Below are positions 1 to 15,000 of a DNA stretch of 55,990 nucleotides, piece after piece. The position numbers and the translations under genes were made by a program. The number at the start of each line of letters is the position of its first letter. Position 1 is the first letter of the stretch. The notes under the pieces are model-generated. The model ran no database searches. It had not been told where the DNA came from and saw only the letters and a program-made list of their open reading frames with translations. This DNA comes from Oscillospiraceae bacterium. Lineage in GTDB: Bacteria > Bacillota > Clostridia > Oscillospirales > CAG-272. Location of the stretch: positions 1-55,990 of the forward strand of contig SVSJ01000014.1 of the NCBI GenBank assembly GCA_015064355.1, given 5' to 3'.

Positions 1-3000
1 ACTGAGTGTGATGCGGTAACCACCGCGGCAAAGACACACGTCGACGGAGATGACAAGAACCACGTTTGTGATAACGATGGCTGTAACGTTGACAATGTAG
101 ACGGTGGTTGCTACGATACAACTCCCAAGGATCACATCTGCGACGAGTGCGGTGCAGAAAACGTAACCGAACATATCGACGGTGACGATGACAACCACCT
201 TTGTGACAACGGATGCGGTCAGGTAGCTGACGAAGGATGTCACGATGCAGATAACGACACTGATCACACTTGTGACGAATGCGGTAAGGAAAATGTGACC
301 GAACATGAGTACGGTACAGCGTCCTACACCTGGACAGAAGACGGTAAGTCTTGCACAGCAACTCGTGAGTGTAACTGCAGTGATATTCAGACAGCAACAG
401 CAAAGATCGAAAGCGAAGTTGTAAAAGAAGCAACATGTACAGCAACCGGAGACACCAAGTACACAGCAACGTTTGAAGGTGTTGAGTGGACAGCCACACA
501 GTACAAGACAGTTGAAGGCGACATTCCTGCAATTAACCACAATTGGAACACCGACGTGGCTTACGATTGGACACAGACTGATCTCAAGTGGACATGCACA
601 GCGACACGTACATGTGAAAACAGCACGGATTGCACATTGTCCATAACAGTAACTGCAGTCAAGGCAGAGAAGACTCCTGCAACATGTACAGAAAAGGGCT
701 GGAATACATACACAGCAACATTCGAGGAAGACTGGGCGACTCCCCAGACCAAGGATGTACAGGACATTCCTGTAAATGCAAATGCACACGCTTATCCCGT
801 AAGCCCAAGCGGCTATACAGATAACAAAGACGGTACTCATACTGCGTATTACGTTTGTGGAAACAACGCTGAGCATAAAAAAGAAGATGCAGCTGATTCC
901 CATACATATGAAAACGGCGAGTGCGTTTGTACCGCTGTTCAGACGTTCACAGTAACATGGATAGTTGATGGTAAAACTCACAAAACGGAATCCGTCAAAT
1001 ATGGACTAGATGCTTCTGTAATCGATGTTCCCGAAAAGACTGGTCACACCGGTATGTGGGACAAGACTGCAACGGAAGTTACTTCCGATGTAACAATTAC
1101 TGCGGTTTATACAGCTAACGAGTACTCATACACCATCGAAACCTATATTATGGATACCAACGGAAATTATGGTGATCCTACAAAAGAAACCAAAGAAGCA
1201 ACGTTTGGTGATACGGTAACTATTACACCTACCATTGATACAGGTTTCACTCTCGACAAGGGAGCAAGCACTCTTGAGATTACAATTAATACCGAGAACA
1301 ATGTTCTTAAGGTTTATATCAAGCGTAATCAGTACAAGCTTTATACAAAGGTGGATAATGGTGAAGCTGTTGAAGTAGCTACCTACTATTACGGAGAGAG
1401 CGTTACTGCTCCTGAATGTCCTGAAAAGGAAGGCTATACATTCTCCGGATGGACAGTCTCCGGATGGACAGGAGTTCCCGAAACGATGCCTGCAGAAGAT
1501 GTAACTATCAGCGGTACATTTGAGGTGAAAACTTACTCCGTAACATTCACGGTTAACGGGGCAACGTATAAAACTGTAGAATTTAAATACGGTGCTCAAG
1601 TTACTGCTCCGGAATACACAATACCCGATGGTCATACTTTCTCTGGCTGGACCCTTCCCGCAACGATGCCAGCAACTGACATCACTGTTAATGCAACCCT
1701 GAAGATCAACAGCTATACAGTAACATGGATAGTTGACGGTAAGGAAATAACCGAAGCCTATGATTACGGTGAAACACCCAAATTCGTAGGCAATACCGAT
1801 AAAGCTAAGGAAGGCTGTACAGTATATACCTTTAATGGTTGGGATAAGGAAATAGTTGCTGTAACCGAAGATGTAACTTATACGGCACAGTACACGTCCG
1901 GAATCGAACATACCTTCGGCGAAATTACTGAATACAAAGCAGCAACCTGTATGGCAGCAGGTAATGAAGCATACAAGCAGTGTACTGTATGTAAAAAGTA
2001 CTTTGCAGCAGATGCCGAAACAAACTCTACTGATGCGAAAGATCTTGCAGAGGCCTTTGTAATTCCTGTAGATGCAGATGCACACGCTTATCCCGTAAGC
2101 CCAAGCGGCTATACAGATAACAAAGACGGTACTCATACTGCGTATTACGTTTGTGGAAACAACGCTGAGCATAAAAAAGAAGATGCAGCTGTTTCCCATA
2201 CATATGAAAACGGCAAGTGCGTTTGTGGCAACAAAGCAGAGGCTATGATTGGTAGCAATTACTACTACACATTTGCAGAAGCTGTAGGGGCAGCCAATAA
2301 CGAGGAAACCGTTATTCTCCTCGAGAATATTACTCTGAATGAAGCAATTACTGTTTCGGGAAAGAGAGTGACCATTGAGGCAAACACAAACAATATCGCA
2401 ATCATAACAGCAGAAATAACGTCAAGCGACGTAAAAGGCGTATTCACCGTTACAAACAGCGGCACACTCACAGTGGGTGAGAATCTGGTTGTAAAGAGCA
2501 ACATAGCAATTCTTTATGCTAATGGTGGAACGATTAATGTTATCGGTTCAACTTTGGATTGCTCAGACCCTGCCAAAGATCTTGTATTGGTGGAAAATGG
2601 CGGTACTATCTATATTACAGGCGGTAAATTCTCGGATGATGTTACCACGTATTGTGCAGAAGGTTACCACACTGTAAAGAAGAATGACGGTGTTGACTTT
2701 GAGTATGGCGAACACAGCTACAGTGAAAACTGGACAATCAGTGAGGCAAAACACTGGCGCGCATGTGTATGCGGAGCAAAGACCGAAGAAGCAGAGCACA
2801 GTGACGTAACAACTGATGATAATCACAACTGTGACGTATGCGGTAAAGAAAACATAACCGAACACGTATACAGTGAAGGCTGGACGGTTGGTGAAACAAC
2901 ACACTGGCACGAATGTAACTGCGGAGCAAAGTCCGAAGAAACAGCTCACAGTGACGTAGATACCGACACCAATCACGGCTGTGACGTATGCGGCAGGGTA

Positions 3001-6000
3001 GGAGTAACTGTTCACACTTACACAAAGGTTGTTACAGCTCCTACATGTACAGAACAGGGATACACAACATACACATGTAACTGTGGTCATACATATACCG
3101 ATAACAAGGTTTCAGCACTCGGTCACAGCTACATTGGTGTAGGAACTGCTCCGACCTGTACAGAGAAGGGCTATACCACTTATACGTGTTCTGTCTGTGG
3201 TGACAGTTATACGGACGATGAAAAAGACGCCCTCGGTCACAAAGAAGTAATCGACAAAGCAGTAGATCCTACATGTACCGAAACGGGACTTACCCAAGGC
3301 TCGCATTGCTTGGTATGTAATGAAGTTTTCGTTAAACAGGAAACTGTTGCAGCTCTCGGTCACAACTGGGGAGATGCAACCTACAGCTTTGCAAAAGATG
3401 GATCTTCTTGCACAGCAACTCGCGTATGCGGTAATGACTCCGCTCACGTAGAGGAAGCAACTGCAACGATCACAAGCGCAGAGAAGACACCTGCAACATG
3501 TACAGAAAAGGGCTGGAATACATACACAGCAACCTTTACTGAAGCATGGGCGGCTCCCCAGGCCAAGGATGTTCAGGACATTCCTGCAATCAACCACGAC
3601 TGGGCAGACGCAACCTACGACTTTGCAGCTGACGGAAAGAGTTGCACAGCAACTCGCGTATGCGGTAATGACTCCGCTCACGTAGAGGAAGCAACTGCAA
3701 CGATCACAAGCGCAGTGAAGACCCCTGCAACATGTACAGAAAAGGGCTGGACAACATACACAGCAACCTTTACTGAAACATGGACAGAAACCAAGACCAA
3801 GGATGTTCAGGACATTCCTGCCAAGGGACACACCGAAGTGACCGACAAGGCGGTAGCTCCTACATGTACCGAAACCGGTCTTACAGAAGGTAAGCACTGT
3901 GGCGTATGTGGTGAAGTACTTGTAGCACAAACGGTAGTCGATGCACTCGGTCACACCGAAGTAATCGACGAAGCTAAGGCTCCTACATGTACCGAAACCG
4001 GTCTTACAGAAGGTAAGCACTGCTCTGTATGTGATACAACAACAGTAGCTCAAACAGTAGTCGATGCTCTCGGTCACATAGACGATAACACCGACCATAT
4101 CTGTGACCGCAACTGCGGAAAGACAGATATGAACATGGATAAGCATGTTGACTCCGACACGAATCACACATGTGACTACGGCTGTTCTGTAGCAATCGGC
4201 ACACACGCAGACGGCGACATGGACCATGACTGTGACTACTGTGGTGTAGTGGACTATGTGGAATTTGGCCCATGTGCCGACGGTGCAAACGACGGCGACC
4301 ACGTATGTGATTACGGATGCAAAAAGATACTGACCAAATGTGGTGACGAAGGCAAGGATCACGTTTGTGATACCGACAGCGCATGTGATGAATACAGAAC
4401 TGGCAACAATGCATGTGCCGACAAGGCTGACGACGGCGATCACGTATGTGATTACGGATGCAAAAAGATACTGACCACATGCGGCGACAGTGACACGAAT
4501 CACACATGTGACACCGACAGCGTATGTGATGAATACAGAACCGGTAATAACGCATGTGCCGACAAGGCTGATGATGGCGACCATGTATGTGATTACGGAT
4601 GCGGAGCAACCAAGACCATATGCGGTGACATCAATCCTAAGGATCACGTATGTGACACCGATAGCGCATGTAAAGTATACAGCACCGGCAATAATGCACA
4701 CGCCGACGGCGACGACAACAATCACCTTTGTGATTACGGATGCGGTAAGATAGCCGATGAAGGCTGTTATGATGCAGACAATGACGGCAATCACAAGTGT
4801 GACGAGTGTGGTGAGGACGGAGTAACAGAACACACCTACACCTCCGTTGTAACTGCTCCTACCTGTACGGCTGAAGGTTATACAACCCATACTTGCTCGG
4901 AATGTGGAGACAAGTATACCGATGGTAAGACAGACGCTCTTGGTCACAAGTATGATTCTGTAGTAACCAATCCCACTTGTACGGTTGGCGGTCATACAAC
5001 TCATACTTGCTCGGTATGTAAGCACTCTTATACCGATACTACAACAGCAGCCCTCGGTCATAGCTATGGTGAAGTTACATTCAGCTGGAGTGCAGATAAT
5101 TCAAAGTGTACTGCTACCCGCGGATGTATCAGATGTACAGACACCAATACTCAGACAGTAGATTCTACTTCTGCAATCACCACTGAGGCAACATGTACAG
5201 ATAAGCAGGTAACAACTTACACTGCTGTGTTTACTGCTGAGTGGATTTCCAACAAGACACAGACCAAGGATGTTGTAGGCGATATTGCAGAGAACAACCA
5301 TACACAGAATTATACGTATACAGACAATAAAAACGGCACTCATACAAAGATTTATCCGTGTTGTAAAGCGAATATTGAGGAAGGCCATACCTATACTAAC
5401 GGTGTGTGCGTATGTACCAATGTTCAGACATTCACTATAACATGGGTAAACGGCAAAACCACAACAACCACGACTGTGGAATATGGCAAAGTTCCTGAAG
5501 TACCTGGCACGGACAAGATCGGAGAGCTTAAAAAGGCTCCTGAAAAAGGCGGACACTACACCTTTGCGGGCTGGGGTACGGTCGTTGCGGCTTATGATAA
5601 CGCGACATATACTGCAGTTTATAGCATAGCAGAGCATAATTACAAATATGACTGTGTACAATGTTATGTATGTAACTATGAGGACGATACAAATGACCAC
5701 ACAACATCAGGTAATGCTACTTGCGTAGAAGATTCTATCTGTACAAAATGTGGAAAGATACTCGAGGGCAGAATGGGCCATTTGTTTACGTATAGTACAA
5801 CGTCGAGCCATTGGTCTATTAATGAAGCCGGCAACCATGTGTATTATTTTGTGGCAACTTGTACTCGTGAAGATAGTTGTGATGCGACTGATGAAGTGGT
5901 TGTAGTTGCAGTACAACAGGCAGAAGGGTATAAGGCTCCTACATGTACTGATGACGGAAGTGCAAAGTACAAAGCTACCATTCCGTCCAATGTTGAAAAG

Positions 6001-9000
6001 TCTTGGGTAAAGACACTGTTGCAGAGCGGATTCGGCGTAGTCAGCGAAGTATTTGCTATTGATAAACTGGGTCATGATTTGACTGAAACACCTGCTCAGG
6101 CGGCAACATGTACAGAAGAAGGTACACATGGATATTGGACCTGCGGCACATGCTACAAAGTATTTGAAGATGAAGCAGCAACAATCCAAACCACTGTTGA
6201 AGCACGGAAACGCCCTGCGTTAGGACACGATTGGAAATGTACAGTAGGCGGAGGAGAAACTCTTATCTGTAGTCGTGGCTGTGGAGCATCGACAACGGAA
6301 GACATCGAAACCGCTCACATCTGGGTTCATGCGGATGCAACTCCTGCCACTTGTACAGAACCGGGATTCCGTTCCGGAAATACGTGCAGCGTGTGTGGTA
6401 AAGAAGTTGGCGGAGGAGAAATCCCTGCTCTTGGCCACAGCTACGGTGAGACTTCCTATACATGGACACAGTATGAAAATGAATGGTTCTGTACAGCAAC
6501 ACGTAGTTGTACGAGAGACGGCTGTACTCATACTGAAACTGATACTGCAACTGCAAATTCTGAAGTAACGACAGAGTCCACCTGTACCGTAAAAGGCTGG
6601 ACCACCTACACCGCAACATTTGATGTTGAGTGGGCTATCGAAAAGGTTCAGACATTGCAGGATGTAGAGTTGGCAGAACATACTCCCGATGCAGGAATCA
6701 TTACAAAATCGCCGTTCTATAATAAGACCGGTGTGAGAACATTCTATTGTACCGAGTGCGGAGTAGAGACGGGCACGGCGGTTGTGCCTGCTACAGACAA
6801 GATCCATATCTCTGTTTTAGGCGACAGTATTACAGCATTTGAGAACTATTCAAACGGTACAGCGAATCTGACTACCAACAACACTTTGGGAAACGGTAGA
6901 GTATGGTTCCCGATGAATAAAGGATATGACTCCGAATATCAACCCATTACCATTCCTGGCGAAATTCAGAAGGCAGAGCATATCTGGATCTATAAGGCAG
7001 CTGAAAAGCTGGGTGCCAATATCCTTGTAAACAACTCCTGGTCGGGAAGTGCTGTACATTTCTGGCAGTTTGAGTGTCCCGGTATGTGGCAGAACCGTGT
7101 GGTTCAGCTCCACGATAATACCGGAGAAAACAACGGTCAGGAACCCGATATCATCGTTGTCTACATGGGTACCAATGACTTTAAGTACACAGAAAAAGTC
7201 AATGGAAGTTATGCACAACTTGAGGATAAGTCGTATTACCAGTCACAGCTTGGAAGCTATGAAGCAGCAATAGAAAAATATAATACATTGATTCAAGATG
7301 GCGCAGAGCCTCAAAACGCCATGGAAGCTTATCTTATCTCCTTCTATAAGATGAAAGAGAGATATCCGGACTCTGAGATCTACGTAATGACGCTGCTCCC
7401 CTTCAAATCAACCGCGGCGCAGGGTCAGCCGACTGAGTTTAATGAAGATCTCAAACTGATGGCAAAACACTTTGGTTTGCATGTGATTAATATCGAAAAC
7501 ACCGGTATTGTGCCAAACAACTTCAAATACCTGATGGAAGACTGGTTGCATCCCAATATCAAGGGTATGGAAGTTCTTGCAAACGCAGTTGAATCTGCAA
7601 TTCGTAAGAATAGCAAGCTGTACACAGATAATTATGTAGATGTTTCCTACACTCTTGATGGCGTAACCGCTATGGAAGGTACGACTCGTGTTGTTGTAAG
7701 TGGTGAAGACTTCGATGCAAGCCTCAAGCTTAATGATCAGACCCTTACTATGCAGGTAGAAGTTCTTATGGGTGGCTATCCCATTCCTGAGAACTGCATT
7801 ACCGTGGCAGATGATGCAAAGCTCGGCGGTAAGATAGTCAATATCCACATTGACAACGTTACCGAGGATATCGTAATTACAGCGAAGGCTCATGCACATG
7901 AGTACACCTCTGTTGTAAAAGATCCTACTTGTACCGAAAAGGGCTACACCACATACACTTGCGGATGCGGTCACACCTATACGGCGAACGAAGTAGACGC
8001 TAAGGGTCATAGTTACACAGTGATTTCTGAAGAGTTGGCGAAAGCTGCTACTTGTATAGAAAACGCTACATACTATGCAATGTGTGAACATTGCGGAGAT
8101 GTACATGCTACCGAGACGTTTGAAGATGAAAACTCCAAGCTGGGTCATAGTTTCAATAATAAGGCTTCCGAGACAGAAGCATCTCCGGCTACATGTACAG
8201 ATCCTGCGAGATATTATGTACAGTGCGACCGTTGTGAAGTGTATACCAACGACAAGACTATTGCTGTAGGTGAAGCACTTGGTCACGACTACGCAGATGC
8301 AACCTATGATTGGCAGTATGATGCTACTAATAAAGTTTGGATTTGCACCGCTAAACATGTGTGCTCCAATGACGGCAGCCATGTTGAAACTGCAAAAGCA
8401 ACAGTAAGTTCCGTTGTAACAACAGAAGCTACCTGTACCGAAAAGGGCTGGACAACCTACACTGCAAACTTTGAAGCAGAGTGGGCTGTTGACGGTCAAA
8501 CTAAGGACGTGGAAGACATTGCCGCATTGGGTCATGCATATGGTGAGACATCCTATGAATGGTCGAATGGCAATGGAAACTGCACCGCTACGCGAGTGTG
8601 CTCCCACGACGCAAGCCATGTTGAAACACTAGAAGCAACTGTAAACTCCGTTGTAACAACAGAAGCTAAATGTACAGAAAAGGGTCTGAGAACATACACA
8701 GCAACCTTTGTTGGAACTTGGGCAACAGAGCAGACTACAACTGCGGATATTCCCGCCAAGGGTCATACCGAGGAGACGATCCCCGCAGTGGCTGCAACCT
8801 GTACTGAAACCGGTCTTACCGTGGGAACTAAATGTTCCGTTTGTGGCGTAGTTCTGGTTGAACAGGATACAGTCAATGCGCTTGGCCACGATGAAGTTGC
8901 TCACGAAGCAAAGGCACCGACCTGCACAGAAAAGGGCTGGGATGCATACGTAACCTGCTCGAGATGCGACTACACAACGTACGTTGAGAAGGGAGCTCTT

Positions 9001-12000
9001 GGTCACAAGATGACTAAGACCGATGCGAAAGTAGCAACCTGTACAGAACCCGGTAACAATGAATACTACACATGCGATAGATGTAATGGCGTATTCAAGG
9101 ATGAAGCCGGTGAAAATGTAACCACCGTTGCGAAGGAGACCATTAAGGCTAAGGGCCATGACATCGCAACAGTGGCAGCAAAGGCAGCTACATGTACCGA
9201 AAAGGGTTGGAATGCATATGAGTATTGCAAAGTATGCGATTACACCACGTATAGCGAAATTGGTGCTCTTGGTCACAACACGACCCTGACCGCAGCTAAG
9301 GCAGCAACTTGTACTGCAACCGGTAATAATGAATACTACACCTGTAACAGATGTAACGGCGTATTCAAGGATAAGGACGGTACAGTAGCAACAAACGTTG
9401 CAGCTGAGACTATTGCTGCTACCGGTCATAAATATGATACCGGCGTAGTTACCACTGCTCCTACATGTACAGAACAGGGTGTAAAGACCTTTACCTGTCA
9501 GAATGATGAGTCTCATACCTACACCGAAAAGATTGATCCTCTCGGACATGCTCCCGAGAAGGTTGAGGCTAAGGCTCCCACTTGTACCGAGCCCGGATAC
9601 AAGGAACATTACAAGTGCAGCCGTAAAAATTGTGGCGTTCTCTTCCTGGATGAAGCAGGAACACTCACAACCACTGAAGCAGCTCTTGTAGTTGATGCTA
9701 AGGGACACACCAATGAGACTATCCCCGCAGTAGCTGCAACCTGTACAACTCCCGGTCTTACCGCAGGAACTAAATGCTCCGTATGCGGCGTGACTTTGGT
9801 AGAACAGACGGTAGTTGCTGCTAAGGGCCACACCGAAGTAGTTGACGCAGTTAAGGCTCCTACATGTACCGCAACTGGTCTTACAGAAGGTAAGCACTGC
9901 TCTGTATGTGGCGTAACTTTGGTAGCGCAGGAAACGGTTGATAAGCTCGGTCACAGCTATGTGGCGGTAGTAACTGCACCAACCTGCACCAAGGGTGGCT
10001 ATACTACCTATACCTGCTCGACTTGTAAAGATAGCTATATTGCTAATGAAACAAGTTCCCTTGGACACACACTAGTGATCGACGAAGCAGTTAATCCAAC
10101 ATGTACTACAACCGGACTTACGATGGGTAAGCATTGCTCCAGATGTAACGAAGTTCTGTTAGCACAGACGGTAGTTGCGGCTACGGGACACAGCTATGAG
10201 GGCGTTGTAACCGCTCCCACCTGTACCGAGCAGGGCTATACTACCTATACTTGCTCGAATTGTAAAGGCAGCTACGTACATAATTACGTAGATGCAAAGG
10301 GTCACCAGTATGACGACGACTTCGACAAGGACTGTAACAGAAATTGCGGAGCAGAGAACCCCAACTTCAAGATTCTGGTCGCTATGATCGGCTCTAAGAA
10401 GTTCGACTCTCTCTATGCTGCACTCGATGTAGTACGTAGTGGTGAGACCATCGTTCTCTACGAGGATGTTTCACTGACAGAAGCAATAACTATAACAAAT
10501 AATGTAACAATTAAGGCAAACACGAACGCAACGATCACAGCAAACGGCGTAGTTGATGCGTTCACCGTTACCGCAGGCGGCAACCTTACTCTGAGTAAGG
10601 GCCTGACGGTAAACAGCAACACCTCTATCCTCTGGGCAAACGGCGGCACGATCAATGTTGACGGCGCAAGCCTGGTAGCGGCAAATTCTCCTTATGCGGT
10701 CGTATTCGTTGAAAATAGCGGCGTGATCAATGTCAAGTCCGGCGAAATCAGCGGAAGCGGAACGAATAACGTAACAATATCTGCTTCCGGCGGAACCGTA
10801 AATATCTCCGGTGGTGTTGTTGAAAGCGCTAACTCCTCAGCAGTTGCGGCGAAGAACAATGCTATCGTGAATATCTCCGGCGGTGAAGTCAAGAGCACAT
10901 GTGCTGACCCCTCATACTGCGCGGTATATGCTGGCCTCGGCGGCACAGTCAATGTTACCGGCGGTAAGGTCAACTCTGAGGCGGGCACCGGTCTCGTAGC
11001 AGTAACCGGCGGTACTGTAAAGGTAAGGGCCGGTACAGTGGATGGCGTAGTTGCTCATGAAGCTTCTACAGCTAAGGCAGAGATCTCCGGCGGTAATATC
11101 ACCGGTAAGGCTTACACAAGAGATGGCGCAACATTGACAGTCAGCGGCGGTACATTCGTAAATGATGTTACCGAGTATTGTGATAATACTCACCACACCG
11201 CTCTCAGAAATGACGTTTATGTGTATGAGAATTGCGTTGTTAACCGCACAGTGCGTGAAAACGAAATTGCTCCTGAAGTTGATGGCGACACCGGATCATA
11301 CGAAACAGTTGGTTACTGTGCTTGCGGACACGAATTGAGTCGTGTAAAGACGCAGACAAATCTTGTAAAAGATACGTTTGAGGAACAGGACGCTCAGGAT
11401 ATTATTGAAAATATCGTACAGCCTGGAACTACCGTTGAAGGCAACACCGCTGTCGAAAAGCTCGAAAACGTTATTACTGATGCTGCAGTTAAGGAAGAAA
11501 AGATCACTGAAGTGATTGAGAAGAATCCGCTTGTAAGCGTAGAAGACGTTCAGTCCGAACTCCACGATGTAACTCTCGAGTATTACGACGATAAAAACAA
11601 GAAATGGACCAAGGCTGACGAGGAGCACTTCCCCGAAAGCGGCGTGATTGAAATCATCCTTCCCGTACCGAGTGATACAAACCATGAGCAGTACACTTAC
11701 TTCGTGGCTCATATGTTCACAACAGGTGAAAAGGCAGGCCAGATCGAGTATCCCACTGTTTACGAGGTGGTAATCGACGGTCAGCAATTCATCAAGTTCT
11801 CCGTAACAGGATTGTCTCCTATGGTTGTAAACTATCTTAAGACTGATCCTTGCGCACTTGGAGACACCGAAGGCGTAGCAGTTGTTGAGAATAAGGTTGA
11901 TGCAACCTGTACAGAAGACGGTAACTACGACTCAGTAGTATACTGTACTGTATGTAAAAAAGAGCTTAGTCGTGAAAATAAAACAATTTCTGCAACAGGC

Positions 12001-15000
12001 CATGCATGGAGCGTAACCTATAACTTTGCGGCTGATGGATCTTCTTGCACAGCAACTCGCGTATGCGGTAATGATGCAGCACACGTAGAGACGGCAAATG
12101 CAGAGATCACAAGCAAGGTTGTTAAAGCAGCGACATGCACAGAAACAGGTAACACTCAGTACATAGCAACATTCACCGAAGATTGGGCAAAGACCCAGTA
12201 CAAGACGGTTGAAGGTAACATTGCTGCAACCGGCCACGCATGGAGCGTAACTTACAACTTTGCAGCAGATGGAAAGAGCTGCACGGCGACACGTGTATGT
12301 ACGCGTGATGCAAAACACGTAGAAACAGCAAATGCAGAGATCACAAGCGAAGTTGTAAAAGAAGCAACATGTACAGGAAATGGTGACACCAAGTACACAG
12401 CAACGTTCTCTGAAGACTGGACAGAAACTCAGTACAAGACGGTTAAAGGCGACGTTGCTGCAACCGGCCACGACTGGGCAGACGCAACCTACAGCTTTGC
12501 GGATAATGGAAAGAGTTGCACAGCAACTCGCGTATGTAAGAATGATGCAAAACACGTAGAGACAGCAAATGCAAAGATCACAAGCGCAGTGAAGACTCCT
12601 GCAACATGTACAGAAAAGGGCTGGACAACATACACAGCAACCTTTACTGAAACATGGGCAGCTATCCAGACCAAGGATGTACAGGACATTTCTGCAATCA
12701 ACCACGACTGGGCAGAAGCAACCTACAGCTTTGCAGAAGATGGATCAGCTTGCACAGCAACTCGTGTATGTAAGAATGATGCAACACACGTAGAGACAGC
12801 AACTGCAGAGATCACAAACGCAGTGAAGATCCCTGCAACATGTACAGAAAAGGGCTGGACGACATACACGGCAACCTTTACTGAAACATGGGCAGCTATC
12901 CAGACCAAGGATGTTCAGAACATTCCTGCTAAGGGCCATAGCTATAACGCAGTAGTAACAGCACCGCTGTGTACTGATAAAGGATACACAACACATACTT
13001 GCTCCAAGTGCGGTGACAGTTATATTGATAATGAAGTTCCAGCAACGGGTGTTCATTATGTCACTATGGTTCACGGTGCTTATCAATGTCCCACCTGTGG
13101 TGGAGCGGATAGTAGCAACGTAGCATTTATTGGACAATACGGAGACAATGATTTCTGGAAACTTAAGAATGGTGTGTTAACGATCTATCCAGCTGAAAGT
13201 GTAACAAACGCCAATCACGATGAATCCTGGATATTTGATTCTATTGGAACATATTCTTCGTGGTATAGTGTATATGAAAGCTTTGAATTCAATTATCATG
13301 TAGAACTTCCTGAGCTCCACACAGTGATCATTGAACCTGGTATTACACACATAATGGATGAAACTTTCAGCTATGCTAGTATTATTACAGAAGTTATTAT
13401 TCCTGATACGGTTGTAAGTATTGGTAACTATGCGTTTGCATGGTGCCAGAATCTGATAACTGTACATATTCCAGATAGTGTTACCACAATCGGAGAAGGT
13501 GCATTCCAAGGTTGCGATAAATTGACAAGCATTACTATCCCTAAGAGCGTTGAAAGTATTGCAACCAATAGCATTGCAGTCGACGCATTTTGGTATTGTG
13601 ACAGTCTAGCAAGTATTTGGGTCGATAAAGAGAATATTCACTATTCTAGTGATGAAGCAGGTGTGCTATATAATAAGGATAAGTCTGTACTTATGTTGCT
13701 GCCTCCTGCCTTTGAGGGAGAATATATAATTCCTGATGGTGTTACAGAGATTGCTAACCATGCAATTGGCGGTGCATCAGCCGGATGTTCAAATGTAACT
13801 AAGATTGTAATTCCTGCTAGTGTTACAAGAATCGGATATGGAATGTTCTATGGTTGTGATAATCTTGAGACTGTAGTTTACTGCGGTACCGAAGAACAAT
13901 GGAATAGCATTGTTGTGGAAACCGAGTATATTGCTCAAGTGCAGTATCACATGTATGGAGATTGGGATGTTGTTACAAGCCCTTCCTGCCAAGAAAGTGG
14001 TTTGAAGCAACGTGTATGTAAGTATTGCAACAATATTGATGTTCAGGACATTCCTGCAATTAACCACGACTGGGCAGACGCAACCTACGACTTTGCAGAA
14101 GATGGATCTTCTTGCACAGCAACTCGCGTATGTAAGAATGATGCAAAACACGTAGAGACAGCAAATGCAAAGATCACAAGCGCAGTGAAGACTCCTGCAA
14201 CATGTACAGTAGATGGTTGGACGACATACACGGCAACCTTTACTGAAACATGGGCAGAAACCCAGACCAAGGATGTTCAGGACATTCCTGCAATTAACCA
14301 CGACTGGGCAGACGCAACCTACGACTTTGCAGAAGATGGATCTTCTTGCACAGCAACTCGCGTATGTAAGAATGATGCAAAACACGTAGAGACAGCAACT
14401 GCAACGATCACAAGCGCAGTGAAGACCCCTGCAACATGTACAGTAGATGGTTGGACGACATACACAGCAACGTTCTCCGAAGACTGGGCAGCTATCCAGA
14501 CCAAGGATGTTCAGGACATTCCTGCAACTGACCACAAGTGGAACAGCGACGTGGCTTACGATTGGAATAAGGATGGAGTCAAGTGGACATGCACAGCAAC
14601 CCGTACTTGTGCAAACAGCACGGACTGCACATTGACTGAAACAGTAACTGCAGAGAATGCAGAGAAGACTCCTGCAACATGTACAGAAAAGGGCTGGAAT
14701 ACATATACAGCAACCTTTACTGAAGCATGGGCAACCACACAGACTCAGGATGTACAGGACATTCCTGCTAAGGGTCATACTCCCGGCGAAATTGTTGTGG
14801 AAAATGCAGAAAATCCCAATTGTACTATTGACGGAAGCCATGATAATGTGGTATACTGTGTTATTGAAGATTGTAAAGCAGAAATCAGTCGCGTGACGGT
14901 TGTTGATCCTGCAACAGGACACACCGAAGTGATCGACGAAGCTGTAGCTCCTACATGTACCGAGACAGGTCTTACAGAAGGTAAGCACTGCTCCGTATGT

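Noticed and set aside
3112-5061. Long minus-strand reading frame (649 codons) in the giant gene
   Set aside because: It is an antisense shadow of repetitive, Cys- and Thr-rich plus-strand codons; it has no RBS and gives Cys/Ser/Val-rich low-complexity protein.
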